Assembly: GCA_040219295.1 (NCBI GenBank)
Contig: JAVJST010000011.1
Span: forward strand, 744,001-808,000
Direction of reading: 5' to 3'
Origin: JAVJST01 sp040219295
GTDB lineage: Bacteria > Pseudomonadota > Alphaproteobacteria > Rhodospirillales > Casp-alpha2
Length of the DNA stretch: 64,000 nt
A model generated the notes under the pieces. The model was not told the DNA's origin. It made no database searches and saw nothing but the letters and a program-made list of their open reading frames with translations. Position numbers and translations under genes: made by a program. Positions within the stretch are counted from its first letter, which is position 1, and the number at the start of each line of letters is the position of its first letter. Below are positions 6,771 to 15,150 of the stretch, one piece after another.

Positions 6771-8945
6771 TTATGCCGAGAACAGTTCCTCGCCGCGGGC
6801 CAGCGTGTCGAGCAGCTTCTGCTGGACCTCGGGCCGAATGAACCAGTCTGGCAGCCGCTCGTTGCCGCGCAGTGCATCGCGGACCTGGGTGCCGCTGATG
6901 TGCGTCAGCGTCGTGCATTCCGACGACGGCCGGTAGCGCTGGCTTTCGCTGTCGTAGCCGATTGCATCGAAGAAGATCGGCGTGATGCCGATCTCGCCGA
7001 GCTCGTCGAACAGCGCCTTGTTGGCATCCGGCGGATAGTAATCGGCGACGCCGGTATGGTCGCGGCCGATGATGAAGTGGCTGCAGCCGAGGTTCTGCCG
7101 GCAGAGCGCGGTGAACACGGCTTCGCGGGGGCCCGAGTAACGCGAGTACGTCGGGAAGCTACCGAGCACGACCTTGCCCTTGGGATAGGCGCCGAGACCG
7201 ATCAGGGTCTTGTAGCTATCCATGATCGGGCCGGGCAGGAAGTCGTTGCGTTTCTTCGGCCCGGTCACCGGGCTGATGTAGAGGCCGTCGGCGTGGCTCT
7301 GCATCAGCGCCTCAATCTGGATGTGTTCGTGGACGCGGTGCGCGACGTTGCGGGTATGGAATCCGACGACCCGGCTCCAGCCCTTGTGTGAGAACACGAA
7401 CCGGGTTTGCGCCGGCGTCAGTTCGAAGTGTGCGGTCTCCGACGCGGGCCGTTCGATCAATGTAACGTCGCCGCCGACGAAAAGATCGCCGCCGGCATAA
7501 AGCCGCGCGACGCCCGGATGGTCGTCGCTGTCGGTGGTGAACCAGCGTTTCGCGACATCGCGCAGGTCGACCTGGTAAACCTCCGAAATGTCGAGGAACG
7601 CGCGCGGCGTGTCGCCGCCGTCGGTCAGCACGACGCGCTGCCCGGCTCCCAGTGACGCGACGTGGTCGGCATGGATCTGAAGCACGATCGGCAGCGTCCA
7701 GACGACGCCGCCCGGCAGGCGATGATGATCGAGAACGCCTTCAAGGGTTTCCCGGTTCATGAAGCCGGTCAGCGGCGAGTACGTGCCGAAGGCAATCTGA
7801 TGACAGTCCATGATGTCTAGGTCGGAAACCGCCAGCTTGGGATAGTCGTCGATGCTGGCGTGCTCCGCGGCGGTTGCCTCGCGGTGGACCAGCAGGCCGC
7901 CGTGGGGATCGATCAGCAGCGACATCGGGTCGGTCGGATAGACGTCGTCGCGCTCGGCCTCGTGGGTCTCGAACTGGTGGATCATCTTCACGATCATGTT
8001 GGCGCAGCCGATCGGGTGCTTGCCGATCGCGGTTTCCGCCGCGAGGACGAGACCGTCGGCGCCGTCGAGCAGGGTGTTGTAGATGTCGTTGACCTCGGCC
8101 CGGGTCGGCACGGCGGAATCGATCATCGTTTCGAGAAGGTTGGTCGCGACGTAGACCGGCCGGTCGAACGCCTTGGCGCAGTGAATGATGCGCTTCTGGG
8201 TGCGCGGGATCTGTTCGATCGGAACCTCGCGCGAGAGATCGCCGCGGTCGATCAAGAGGGCGTCGGAACGGTGCGCGATCTCGGCCAGGTTGGCGAGGCC
8301 GTTGCGGCATTCGATCTTGGAGATCACCTGGGCGGGCTTGCCGAACACGGCACGGATTTCGTCGACGTCCTCGGGTCGGTTGGCGAACGACAGCGCGATG
8401 TTCTCGATCCCCATGTCGGCGCCGATCTTGAGCGCCCGACGGTCCTTGTCGGTCAACGGCGAGAGATCGATGCTGCGCTGGATCGTCACGGCCTTGTTCG
8501 AGCCGATACGGCCACCGTTCAGGATGCGCGCGGTCGCCGTCTTGGCGGACGTCTCGATGATCTGAACCAGCGCGCTGTCGAAGTCGACGCTGATGAAGTC
8601 GCCGACGGCAAGCTCGCCGACCACGTGCTCGGGATAGAGGCAGAAGCCCTCGCGCGTGCCTTCGTCGGAGCCGCTGCGCAGCGTCACGGTATCGTGTTCG
8701 TCGACGACCACGCTGCCGCCGGCCATCTTGCCGGTCCGGACCTGGGCGCCTTCGGTGTCGAGGCAGATCGGCACGCTGGTGTGCGCCTGGATGAACTCGA
8801 TGATTCCGGGCAGATCCTCGACCCGTGTATGCGAGAGGTTGATCCGGAACAGCGAAGCGCCGAGATCCTCGAGGCGCGCCAGCATTGACTCGTTCATCGT
8901 CGCCGGGCCCAGCGTGCACAACACCCGGATGTTCCGTGTCTTCAT
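6771..8945 (-). CDS. Pyruvate kinase - ATP sulfurylase fusion protein
   Basis: 724 residues from ATG 8943-8945 (alternative ATG at 8960). Residues 1-330 are a pyruvate kinase barrel: TLGPATMN, then RINLSHT (R34, N36, S38), CLDTEGAQVRTG (D63, R70; the usual Lys at 65 is Glu), VISKIE (K210, E212), DRGDL (D236), VATNLLETM (T268) and PTRAEVND. The allosteric C-domain is absent. Residues about 350-724 are ATP sulfurylase: TYSPLTGFMN, TRNVAHRVHE (RNPxHxxHE with Pro replaced by Val), IIGRDHTGVADYY and HISGTQVRDALR. There is no APS kinase domain. It is probably cytoplasmic and makes APS for the downstream sulfotransferase, with the kinase half possibly regenerating ATP from PEP (inference). Confidence 0.92.
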   Translation of the reverse strand: MKTRNIRVLCTLGPATMNESMLARLEDLGASLFRINLSHTRVEDLPGIIEFIQAHTSVPICLDTEGAQVRTGKMAGGSVVVDEHDTVTLRSGSDEGTREGFCLYPEHVVGELAVGDFISVDFDSALVQIIETSAKTATARILNGGRIGSNKAVTIQRSIDLSPLTDKDRRALKIGADMGIENIALSFANRPEDVDEIRAVFGKPAQVISKIECRNGLANLAEIAHRSDALLIDRGDLSREVPIEQIPRTQKRIIHCAKAFDRPVYVATNLLETMIDSAVPTRAEVNDIYNTLLDGADGLVLAAETAIGKHPIGCANMIVKMIHQFETHEAERDDVYPTDPMSLLIDPHGGLLVHREATAAEHASIDDYPKLAVSDLDIMDCHQIAFGTYSPLTGFMNRETLEGVLDHHRLPGGVVWTLPIVLQIHADHVASLGAGQRVVLTDGGDTPRAFLDISEVYQVDLRDVAKRWFTTDSDDHPGVARLYAGGDLFVGGDVTLIERPASETAHFELTPAQTRFVFSHKGWSRVVGFHTRNVAHRVHEHIQIEALMQSHADGLYISPVTGPKKRNDFLPGPIMDSYKTLIGLGAYPKGKVVLGSFPTYSRYSGPREAVFTALCRQNLGCSHFIIGRDHTGVADYYPPDANKALFDELGEIGITPIFFDAIGYDSESQRYRPSSECTTLTHISGTQVRDALRGNERLPDWFIRPEVQQKLLDTLARGEELFSA

Positions 8946-9027
8946 CGGATTACTCGTCATCGGCAGTTTGTTCCAGAATCGGCCCCCAAGTAGGCGGGAA
9001 CGGCCGGATTGGCAAGCACGCGGCGTC

Positions 9028-9744
9028 TCATGCCTTCCGGACGTAAGAGCGGCAGTTCTTCTCGAGCCCGTCGCGAAGGCGTTGTCCGCGTTCTTCGACA
9101 AACGCCTCGAGCCGCGCCGTGGGATCGGTCATCGGTGTTTCCGGCCACCAGATGGGATGGGTCAGCAACTGCATCGCGCGGCCTGCCGTGACGGCCTCGT
9201 GATCCAGCGGAGCCTGGAAGCGCCAGCTGCCCTGCGAATCCGAACAGTAGCCGATCTCGTCGAAGAAACGCGGCATGTAGGTATGCAGCCGTTCGGCCAG
9301 CGGTTGCGGCAGGCCGATCAGCTGTTCGGCCGGCCGGTGGAAGCTGATGACGTCGATGCGCCGGCCCGCGACTGCCTCGAGCGCGGCGAGCTCGTTTCGC
9401 GCGCCGGCCTCGACCTCGGCCACGTCGTTGCCGTACAGCGCGCCATCGAGATGGAGGCCGACCCGATGACCGAGGGCCTGGATCTCCGCGATCGTCTCGT
9501 GCGCCGTTTCGCCGAGGCAATTGTAGAAGTCGCCGCGAACCAGGACGAAGTAGTGCGCCGTCCAGCCCTGTTCCCGTTCGATCCGGGCGATCGGCAACGC
9601 CGCTTCCAGTGAGAAGTCGAGATCATGCCGCAGGATTAGTTGCCGCGCGTCGGGCTCGACCGCATCGTACCCGGTCGGGGTATAGCCGAGCCCGGCGAAC
9701 CCCGACAGCAACTCCCGATATCCGTCTTGGCTGAATGGAACCAT
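9028..9744 (-). CDS. NodB/CE4-like polysaccharide deacetylase family protein (WbmS-like)
   Basis: 238 residues. ILRHDLDFSLEAALPIA carries the His-Asp-x-Asp metal motif. AHYFVLVRGDFYNC and HRVGLHLDGALYG give the following barrel strands, with ISFHRPA and LLTHPIWW near the C-end. This compact RHDLD type resembles the WbmS-like proteins of LPS and O-antigen clusters, whose activity is not established. There is no signal peptide, so cytoplasmic action is likely. It lies between the LpxD-like acyltransferase (13 bases upstream) and the sulfation genes. With the acyltransferases nearby it could deacetylate an amino sugar before re-acylation (inference). Confidence 0.75.
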   Translation of the reverse strand: MVPFSQDGYRELLSGFAGLGYTPTGYDAVEPDARQLILRHDLDFSLEAALPIARIEREQGWTAHYFVLVRGDFYNCLGETAHETIAEIQALGHRVGLHLDGALYGNDVAEVEAGARNELAALEAVAGRRIDVISFHRPAEQLIGLPQPLAERLHTYMPRFFDEIGYCSDSQGSWRFQAPLDHEAVTAGRAMQLLTHPIWWPETPMTDPTARLEAFVEERGQRLRDGLEKNCRSYVRKA

Positions 9745-9757
9745 GCGATGTCCGGGC

Positions 9758-10720
9758 TCAGCCGCCCGTCTGCCTCGAGTCGTTCAAGCTGCCGAGCTTG
9801 GCCATGATCTTGGCCGGGTTGCCGACCGCCATCTTCCCCTGCGGCACATCCTTTATCACGGCGCAACCGATGGCGAGAACGGCCCGGCTGCCGACCCGAA
9901 CGCCGTTGAGGACCGATGCGCCGGGCCCGACCCAGACGCCGGCTTCCAGATGACAGCTGCCGGCGATTGTCGCGCCGACGCCGACGAACACGTCCTCGCC
10001 GATGTGTGCGTTGTGACCGATGTTTGCCTGGTTGCCGATCGTTGCGCCGCGCCCGATGACCGTATCGCGCAGCGTGCCGCGAACGACGGTCGCGTTCGCG
10101 CCTATGCGGACGTCCGGGCTGATGCGCACACCGCCAAGGTGCGGCATCCAGATGTGACGGTCTTCGAGATCGAGCTCGCTCGCCTGCCCGGCAGCGCCGA
10201 TCACGGTGTTGGCCTCGATCGTACAGCCGGCGCCGATCTCAGAGCCCGCGCGCACGATCGCGCCGGGATGGATGGTGCAGCCGTCGCCGATCCGGACATT
10301 CTTCTCGATCACGGCCAACGGGCCAATCGAGGTGTTCGCGCCGATACTGGCCGATCCGTGGATCACCGCCGATTCGTCGATCCCCCCTGCTCCCGACAGT
10401 TCGTCGGCGAACAGCGCGCGTAGCAGAAGCACGAACAGCAGGCGCGGATACTGCGTTTCGATGATCGTGCGGTCCTGACAGAGCGCGGCCCAGTTGGGCC
10501 CTTTCGGTACGATGACCGAGCCGCCCGGGGCGGTGGCGGCAACCGCGTCAAAGCCGGCGTTGCCCTCCTTGCGGCAGAACGCGAGGCTGCCCTCGCAGGC
10601 CTCGTCGAGGGTCGCGATATGCGTGACCGGCCTGACGGTGGATCCGTGAATCTCGAAATCAAGCCCGGTAATGCCGGCGACCTCGGCGATCTCGCGGGAC
10701 GGTGAGACTGTTCTCGGCAT
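9758..10720 (-). CDS. LpxD-like acyl-ACP-dependent N-acyltransferase
   Basis: 320 residues. The N-terminal ~105 residues resemble the LpxD uridine-binding domain (FEIHGSTVRPVTHIATLDEA, GSLAFCRKEGN). A long left-handed beta-helix follows (IGANTSIGPLAVI, IGDGCTIHPGAIV, IGRGATIGNQANIGHNAHIG, ending AVGNPAKIMAK). The conserved His in NIGHNAHIGE is placed as in LpxD. LpxD moves a 3-hydroxyacyl chain from ACP to the amino group of a UDP-glucosamine derivative. Because a ligase, an ACP and a FabG-like reductase sit immediately upstream, this copy is more likely a glycan N-acyltransferase than the lipid A enzyme (inference). The start overlaps the ligase stop by one base. Confidence 0.82.
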   Translation of the reverse strand: MPRTVSPSREIAEVAGITGLDFEIHGSTVRPVTHIATLDEACEGSLAFCRKEGNAGFDAVAATAPGGSVIVPKGPNWAALCQDRTIIETQYPRLLFVLLLRALFADELSGAGGIDESAVIHGSASIGANTSIGPLAVIEKNVRIGDGCTIHPGAIVRAGSEIGAGCTIEANTVIGAAGQASELDLEDRHIWMPHLGGVRISPDVRIGANATVVRGTLRDTVIGRGATIGNQANIGHNAHIGEDVFVGVGATIAGSCHLEAGVWVGPGASVLNGVRVGSRAVLAIGCAVIKDVPQGKMAVGNPAKIMAKLGSLNDSRQTGG

Positions 10721-12138
10721 CAGGCGTTCTCTGCCTTCTTATCCGCCTTGCGGATCTTCTTGAAACGCGGATTGCGGATGTCATCGGCGCCGACGATCTC
10801 GAACTTCATCGGCACCTTGTGCTTCGCCAGCTTCTCGCGGCAGTAGCGGCGCAACCGCTTCGTCAGATCGGCCGGCGATTCCTCATCCTTCAGGGTGACC
10901 CGCGCGACCGGCACGTTGCCGAGGATCGGATGGGATTGCTTGAAGACCGCGGCGTCCATGATGTTCGGCGCCGCCAGCAGCACGTCCTCGACCTCGTGCG
11001 GGTGGACCTTCTGTCCGCCGACGTTGATCAGCTCGCTTTGTCGGCCCTTGAACCGGAAGTGGTCGCCGCGAACCTCAACGACGTCGTCGGTGCACATCCA
11101 GCCATCGTCGTCGAACGGGCTCGGTGCGTTCAGGTAACCGATCATGTTGGAATCGGCCTTGATCCACAAAATGTTGTCGACGACCTTGGTCTTGTATCCC
11201 TCGCCGCCGACCTTGACCCACGGCGAACCGCTCGATTCGGATTGCGAACGAAGGATGCCGAGTTCCGATAACCCGTAGGTCTGCTTGATTCGGACGTTCG
11301 GGAACATCGTGCCGACGTTCTTCAGGGTCTCGTCTGACATCACCTCGGTGCCGTACGTGATCATCTGCAGCGACGACAGGTCGAACTTCTCCCATGAACG
11401 AGAGGAATACAGCAGGTTGAGGAATGTCGGCGTCGTCGGCAGCAGTTCGGCCTGCGTGTCCTGGATCAGGCGGCAGACCGCATCCGGTGTCCGCTCCGCC
11501 GTGCAGACCCCCAGGCCGCTGCACGAGAACGTCGACAGCATGGTGTTGAATCCGCCGATGTGATCGATCAGCAGGAACAGCATGGTCCGCCAGCCGGGCC
11601 GTTCGACGAGGAACTTGCGCAGCAGCGGATTGCAGTCGTGCAGGATCCCTTTTGCGCCGCCCGTCGATCCGGACGAGAACAGCACCAGTCCGGCATGACC
11701 GCGCGGGCGGAAATCGACGATCAGCGGATTTGTCTTGTCGACCGTCAGTTTCTCGATGGTGCCGGGACCATCGTCGTCAAGATGAATCAGGAACTCCACG
11801 CTGGCGATTTCCAGAAACCGAGCGAGTTCCGGCTTCGCCGCCGTCGAGAACGGCACCAGCACGGCCCGTTCGCGCAGCAGGGCGAAGTAAAGCGAGCAAC
11901 TGGCGGCCGAGAAGTCGCCGAGAAAACCGCACACGGTGCCGGCACCAATTCCCTCGTCGGCAAGCCGGCGGCGCCAGCCGTCGATCATCTCCGAGAACCC
12001 GGCGTAGGAAACGGTCCGGTCATCCTCGACGATCGCGGGGCGATCGCCATACGCCCGGATCCTGTCGAGGATCGTGACGATCGGGTCGTCCTGACCGCCG
12101 ACGGCGTTACCTGTGGTGATGTCTGTTGTGCTGGCCAT
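10720..12138 (-). CDS. AMP-binding acyl ligase (acyl-CoA/acyl-ACP synthetase-like)
   Basis: 472 residues of the ANL superfamily. LFSSGSTGGAKGILHD is the ATP/AMP-binding loop (A3), KQTYGLSELG is motif A5, CTDDVVEVRGDHFRFKGR contains the A7/A8 hinge, and VGGQKVHPHEVEDVL follows. The invariant late Lys is probably in the C-terminal KKIRKADKK. Such enzymes activate a carboxylic acid and pass it to CoA or a carrier protein. At 472 residues it is short for fatty-acyl-CoA ligases but typical of stand-alone loaders. The ACP gene directly upstream is the likely acceptor. The chain length of the substrate cannot be told from the sequence. Confidence 0.85.
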   Translation of the reverse strand: MASTTDITTGNAVGGQDDPIVTILDRIRAYGDRPAIVEDDRTVSYAGFSEMIDGWRRRLADEGIGAGTVCGFLGDFSAASCSLYFALLRERAVLVPFSTAAKPELARFLEIASVEFLIHLDDDGPGTIEKLTVDKTNPLIVDFRPRGHAGLVLFSSGSTGGAKGILHDCNPLLRKFLVERPGWRTMLFLLIDHIGGFNTMLSTFSCSGLGVCTAERTPDAVCRLIQDTQAELLPTTPTFLNLLYSSRSWEKFDLSSLQMITYGTEVMSDETLKNVGTMFPNVRIKQTYGLSELGILRSQSESSGSPWVKVGGEGYKTKVVDNILWIKADSNMIGYLNAPSPFDDDGWMCTDDVVEVRGDHFRFKGRQSELINVGGQKVHPHEVEDVLLAAPNIMDAAVFKQSHPILGNVPVARVTLKDEESPADLTKRLRRYCREKLAKHKVPMKFEIVGADDIRNPRFKKIRKADKKAENA

Positions 12139-12185
12139 TGATCTGGATCGCCGTGATCCGTCCGGTTCGCCCGCCCCGGCGCGGG

Positions 12186-12422
12186 TTACGATATTCTCGC
12201 CTCGATGATGGCGATGACGTTGTTGAGGGACGCGAGTTCCTTGATTTCGTCTTCCGGGATTTCGATCTCGAACCGTTCCTCTAGCGCCATCAGGACCGTC
12301 GCGAGATCGAGCGAGTCGATCCCCTGGTTCAGCAGCGAGTCATCAGGATCGGTAATTTCCGGAGTGTTGGGAAAGCAGACTTCGGAAATTTCCTCGAGAA
12401 TGGCATCTTTCACGGAACTCAT
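12186..12422 (-). CDS. Acyl carrier protein
   Basis: 78 residues from ATG 12420-12422, preceded by AAAGG about seven bases away. A longer reading in the same frame crosses the upstream gene and is not coding. The protein is acidic, all-helical in pattern, and holds the phosphopantetheine site NQGIDSLDLATV with Ser at residue 37. Then comes FEIEIPEDEIKELASLNNVI, the helix II-IV pattern of ACPs. This is a dedicated ACP and not the housekeeping acpP, judging by its place between an acyl ligase and an uncharacterised 203-residue protein. It needs a holo-ACP synthase encoded elsewhere. Confidence 0.93.
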   Translation of the reverse strand: MSSVKDAILEEISEVCFPNTPEITDPDDSLLNQGIDSLDLATVLMALEERFEIEIPEDEIKELASLNNVIAIIEARIS

Positions 12423-12478
12423 TAACTTACCTTTCTGACCACGAATGGGGTGCGAGCATCCGCGCGACGGCGGGCCGT

Positions 12479-13090
12479 TTACATCTCGGCGAGCGAGAAG
12501 AAGATATCGCCGAGCGCCTCGCCCGAAACGACGATCGACGATTTCGTCATGGCGTTGTTCATGTTCTTGACGATCTCGATATCGATGTCGGACGCGTCCC
12601 CGGCACGCAACGGGCGACGAATGTCTAGGCGGGTGAAGACCCACTTCTTGTCTCCCGGCGGGATGTTCAGGGTATTGATGTGCGTGGCCATCGACGAAAT
12701 GACCTCGATCGGTTCGAACCCGGTATCCTCGCGGAGCGAGATGCGGGCGCCGTCGATCTCGCACTTCGAGCGGATTTCCTGCTCAGGATAGGGCCTCTGG
12801 TCGGCCACCTCGCGGTCGGACTCCACGTACCAGGCGACGACCGGCTTGCCGCCGACCTTAGTGACGGCCTCGACCATCACGCCGTCGGGCTTCTCAAGCG
12901 CTTCGCCGGGGCCGAAAAGATGGAGATCCAGCTGGCGGGTCGTCTTGTGCAGGATTTTCATGCTCAGCGCGTCCTTGAGCGGGCCGAAGCCGGCCTCCTC
13001 GAACGCCCTGATCACGTCCATGTACATGTCCGTGCCGTGGACGTACTTGCGCTCGCCCCGGAAAGCAAAATGTCGAGGTGTCGGATTCAT
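12479..13090 (-). CDS. Uncharacterised protein of the acyl-modification module
   Basis: 203 residues that I do not recognise. It has no signal peptide or membrane segment. The pattern is alpha/beta with alternating beta stretches in the C-half (KKWVFTRLDIRRPLRAGDAS, then IDIEIVKNMNNAMTKSSIVV). The C-half resembles the way hot-dog fold thioesterases and dehydratases read, but no catalytic motif can be named. Conserved-looking features include KYVHGTDMYMDVIRAF near the N-end and WYVESDREV in the middle. Its position between FabG-like and ACP genes suggests it acts on an acyl-ACP or acyl-sugar, for example as a condensing, dehydrating or transfer partner (inference). Confidence 0.7.
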   Translation of the reverse strand: MNPTPRHFAFRGERKYVHGTDMYMDVIRAFEEAGFGPLKDALSMKILHKTTRQLDLHLFGPGEALEKPDGVMVEAVTKVGGKPVVAWYVESDREVADQRPYPEQEIRSKCEIDGARISLREDTGFEPIEVISSMATHINTLNIPPGDKKWVFTRLDIRRPLRAGDASDIDIEIVKNMNNAMTKSSIVVSGEALGDIFFSLAEM

Positions 13091-13151
13091 CGAAAGGACC
13101 TTTTCTCTGGTTCCCGGTCTTCGCGGCCGGCGTCGCGCGCCTCAAGGCGGA

Positions 13152-13889
13152 TCAGCACGTGAACCCGCCGTCAATTACAACAGTTTGTCCCGAAATGAAA
13201 CCACCGGAGTCCGATGCCAGGAAACGGATGAGCGGCACGATATCCGCGGGTTCGCCCATCCGCCCAAGCGGCGTGCGGCGTCGGATTCGGTTGAGCGCCT
13301 TCTCGTCCAGACCTTCGACCATCTCCGATTCCATGTAGCCGGGCGCGATGGCATTGACGCGGATGTTGCGGCCGCCGAGTTCGCGCGCGAGCGAGCGTGT
13401 CATGCCGTCGAGCGCGGCCTTCGTCGCCGAGTACGCGACAACGCCCTTGTATCCGCGCTGCGCGACGATCGACGAGATGCTGATGATCGATCCACCGCCG
13501 GCGATCATCATCTGCCGGGCGACGTGGCGGGTCAGCAGCAGGGTGCCGGTGAGGTTAATGTTCACGGCTTGAGCGATCTCCTCCTCGGACTGGCGGGCGA
13601 GAAACCCGTCGGGTGCGACGGCGCCGTTGTTGACCAAAAGAGTTGCGGGCCCGAATGCATCATGTGACGCGTCGGTGACCTGTAGCAGCGTTTCCGGCCG
13701 CGACAGGTCGGCGCGGAGATCGAGGAGGCTCCCTTTGTGGCGCTTGCCGAGCGACACGATTTCATCCGTTGGGCGGCGGCTGAAGGTCGCGACCCTGTAT
13801 CCGTCTTCCAGCAGCGCCTCGACGATAGCGAGCCCGAGGTTGCGGCTGCCGCCGCTGACGATGGCTACGTTCTGTTGGTTGTCTGTCAC
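13152..13889 (-). CDS. SDR-family 3-oxoacyl-ACP reductase-like protein (FabG-like)
   Basis: 245 residues of the classical short-chain dehydrogenase fold. It has a cofactor loop SGGSRNLGLAIVEALL (Gly-rich, Ser/Arg typical of NADPH users), LVNNGAVAPDGF, catalytic Ser in SIISISSIVAQRG, the Tyr-Lys pair in VAYSATKAALDGMTR, and NIRVNAIAPGYMESEM. FabG relatives reduce 3-oxoacyl-ACP to 3-hydroxyacyl-ACP. The adjacent ACP, ligase and LpxD-like genes fit a route to a 3-hydroxyacyl group placed on an amino sugar (inference). The start is GTG 13887-13889, overlapping the upstream glycosyltransferase stop by four bases (GTGA). Confidence 0.87.
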   Translation of the reverse strand: MTDNQQNVAIVSGGSRNLGLAIVEALLEDGYRVATFSRRPTDEIVSLGKRHKGSLLDLRADLSRPETLLQVTDASHDAFGPATLLVNNGAVAPDGFLARQSEEEIAQAVNINLTGTLLLTRHVARQMMIAGGGSIISISSIVAQRGYKGVVAYSATKAALDGMTRSLARELGGRNIRVNAIAPGYMESEMVEGLDEKALNRIRRRTPLGRMGEPADIVPLIRFLASDSGGFISGQTVVIDGGFTC

Positions 13890-15142
13890 GCCTCAATTCC
13901 CCGTTGTCGCAAAGATACCGCCGAACGCCAGAACCCGAGGACATCGGCCGAACGACCTGGTCCGCTGCACAGCGCCATGACGCGTTCGCGGCCGGCCGAA
14001 CCGAGACGTTCGCACTTGTCACGGTTCCCGGCCCAGTCGCAGAGGACCGCGGCGGCCGTTTCGGGATTGAACTCGTGCATTAGATATCCGGTAACGTCGG
14101 TCTGTACAAATGTCTCGACTGTTCCGGTCGTGAGCACTGGTCGGCCGGCGCCAAGACCCTCGAGGATGTCACGGCCCCACGGAAAGTCGCGCCGCGCCGT
14201 CTTGATGAGCGCCTGCGAACCAGCGATAACCTGGGCCGGTAGGGAAACGTGACCGAGGAACAGGCACATGTCCTCGACGCCGCGTTCGATGGCCCACTGG
14301 CGGACGCCGCCGCCATTTCTGCCGATCCGTCCCAGCGGTCCGGGCAGACTGCCCGGCACTTCCAGATTGCCGGCGAGAACGAACAGGATATCGTTTCGGC
14401 CGCGCCGCTTGAGGGCGGCGGCGACATCGACAATCTGGTCGACACCGCGCGCCCACGAATAGTTGGCCAGGGATGCCACCTTGAAGCGATCATCCTGCGG
14501 GATTGCCGGATGAGGCGGCGTATCCGGGTCGAACGGTTCGACTGCGTTATGGACGACGATCCCGTCGACGGCGCATCCGTTGTTCCGAATGTGGACCCGT
14601 TCCTCCTCCGATATGAAGATCAACCTGTCGATCGCGCGGTTGATCATCGACGCCTGGAAACGGGCGATCGCGCTGGCCGGCGCGACCCGCCTGATGTGCA
14701 TGGTGAACGGCAGGTCGACACCCATCCTTCTCAGCATCAGGGCGAGCAGCCACAGCCCCTCGTGATTGAAATGAACCAGATCGAACCGCTCCGTGATCTC
14801 CCGCTTTATGCGCTCGCGAAATGATCGGTCGCGGAATGTCAGCCGGGCAAATTCCTGCACGGTGTCGTTGATGCTCGGAAGCTGCCGGTGGAACGCCGCG
14901 ACCGACCGGATAGACGGCTCCTGGCGTGCCGGGATGCCCAGCGCTTCGTACATGGCGGCGATCGGCCCCGCTTTCCGATGCCAGACCTCGCACGATACGT
15001 CGCCGGCGGGGAGATACCTGATCGTGTTATAGAGACTCCTCGACGAGCCGCCGTAGCCCCCTTCGATGTCGAGACACAACACGCGCAGCGGGGCTACCGC
15101 CGTCGCGGGGCGGTCGATGGGTTGGGCGGGGATCGCGATCAT
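13886..15142 (-). CDS. Family 4 glycosyltransferase (GT-B)
   Basis: 418 residues. The N-domain opens VLCLDIEGGYGGSSRSLYNT, the donor/acceptor glycine loop. The C-domain has VASLANYSWARGVDQIVDVA, FVLAGNLEVPG and a GT4 donor-site segment FPWGRDILEGLGAGRPVLTT in place of the usual E-x-x-x-x-x-x-x-E segment (one Glu is kept, in ILEGLGAG). It is probably a retaining transferase using a nucleotide sugar at the inner membrane face. It is the only unambiguous GT4 in the window; donor and acceptor are unknown. It is followed at 4-base overlap by the FabG-like gene. Confidence 0.85.
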   Translation of the reverse strand: MIAIPAQPIDRPATAVAPLRVLCLDIEGGYGGSSRSLYNTIRYLPAGDVSCEVWHRKAGPIAAMYEALGIPARQEPSIRSVAAFHRQLPSINDTVQEFARLTFRDRSFRERIKREITERFDLVHFNHEGLWLLALMLRRMGVDLPFTMHIRRVAPASAIARFQASMINRAIDRLIFISEEERVHIRNNGCAVDGIVVHNAVEPFDPDTPPHPAIPQDDRFKVASLANYSWARGVDQIVDVAAALKRRGRNDILFVLAGNLEVPGSLPGPLGRIGRNGGGVRQWAIERGVEDMCLFLGHVSLPAQVIAGSQALIKTARRDFPWGRDILEGLGAGRPVLTTGTVETFVQTDVTGYLMHEFNPETAAAVLCDWAGNRDKCERLGSAGRERVMALCSGPGRSADVLGFWRSAVSLRQRGIEA

Positions 15143-15150
15143 CGGTGGCG

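Noticed and set aside
6764..6877. Longer N-terminus for the sulfotransferase
   Set aside because: The extra 38 codons are inside the ATP sulfurylase C-terminus and read as low-complexity sequence; ATG 6763 directly precedes the PAPS loop.
8946..9101. Longer N-terminus for the pyruvate kinase-ATP sulfurylase fusion
   Set aside because: The extra residues overlap the upstream NodB-like gene in another frame, and the kinase fold naturally begins at MKTRNIRV.
10720..12422. Polyketide or fatty-acid synthase locus
   Set aside because: There is an ACP, a ligase and a reductase but no ketosynthase or acyltransferase domain. An acyl-decoration module fits better.
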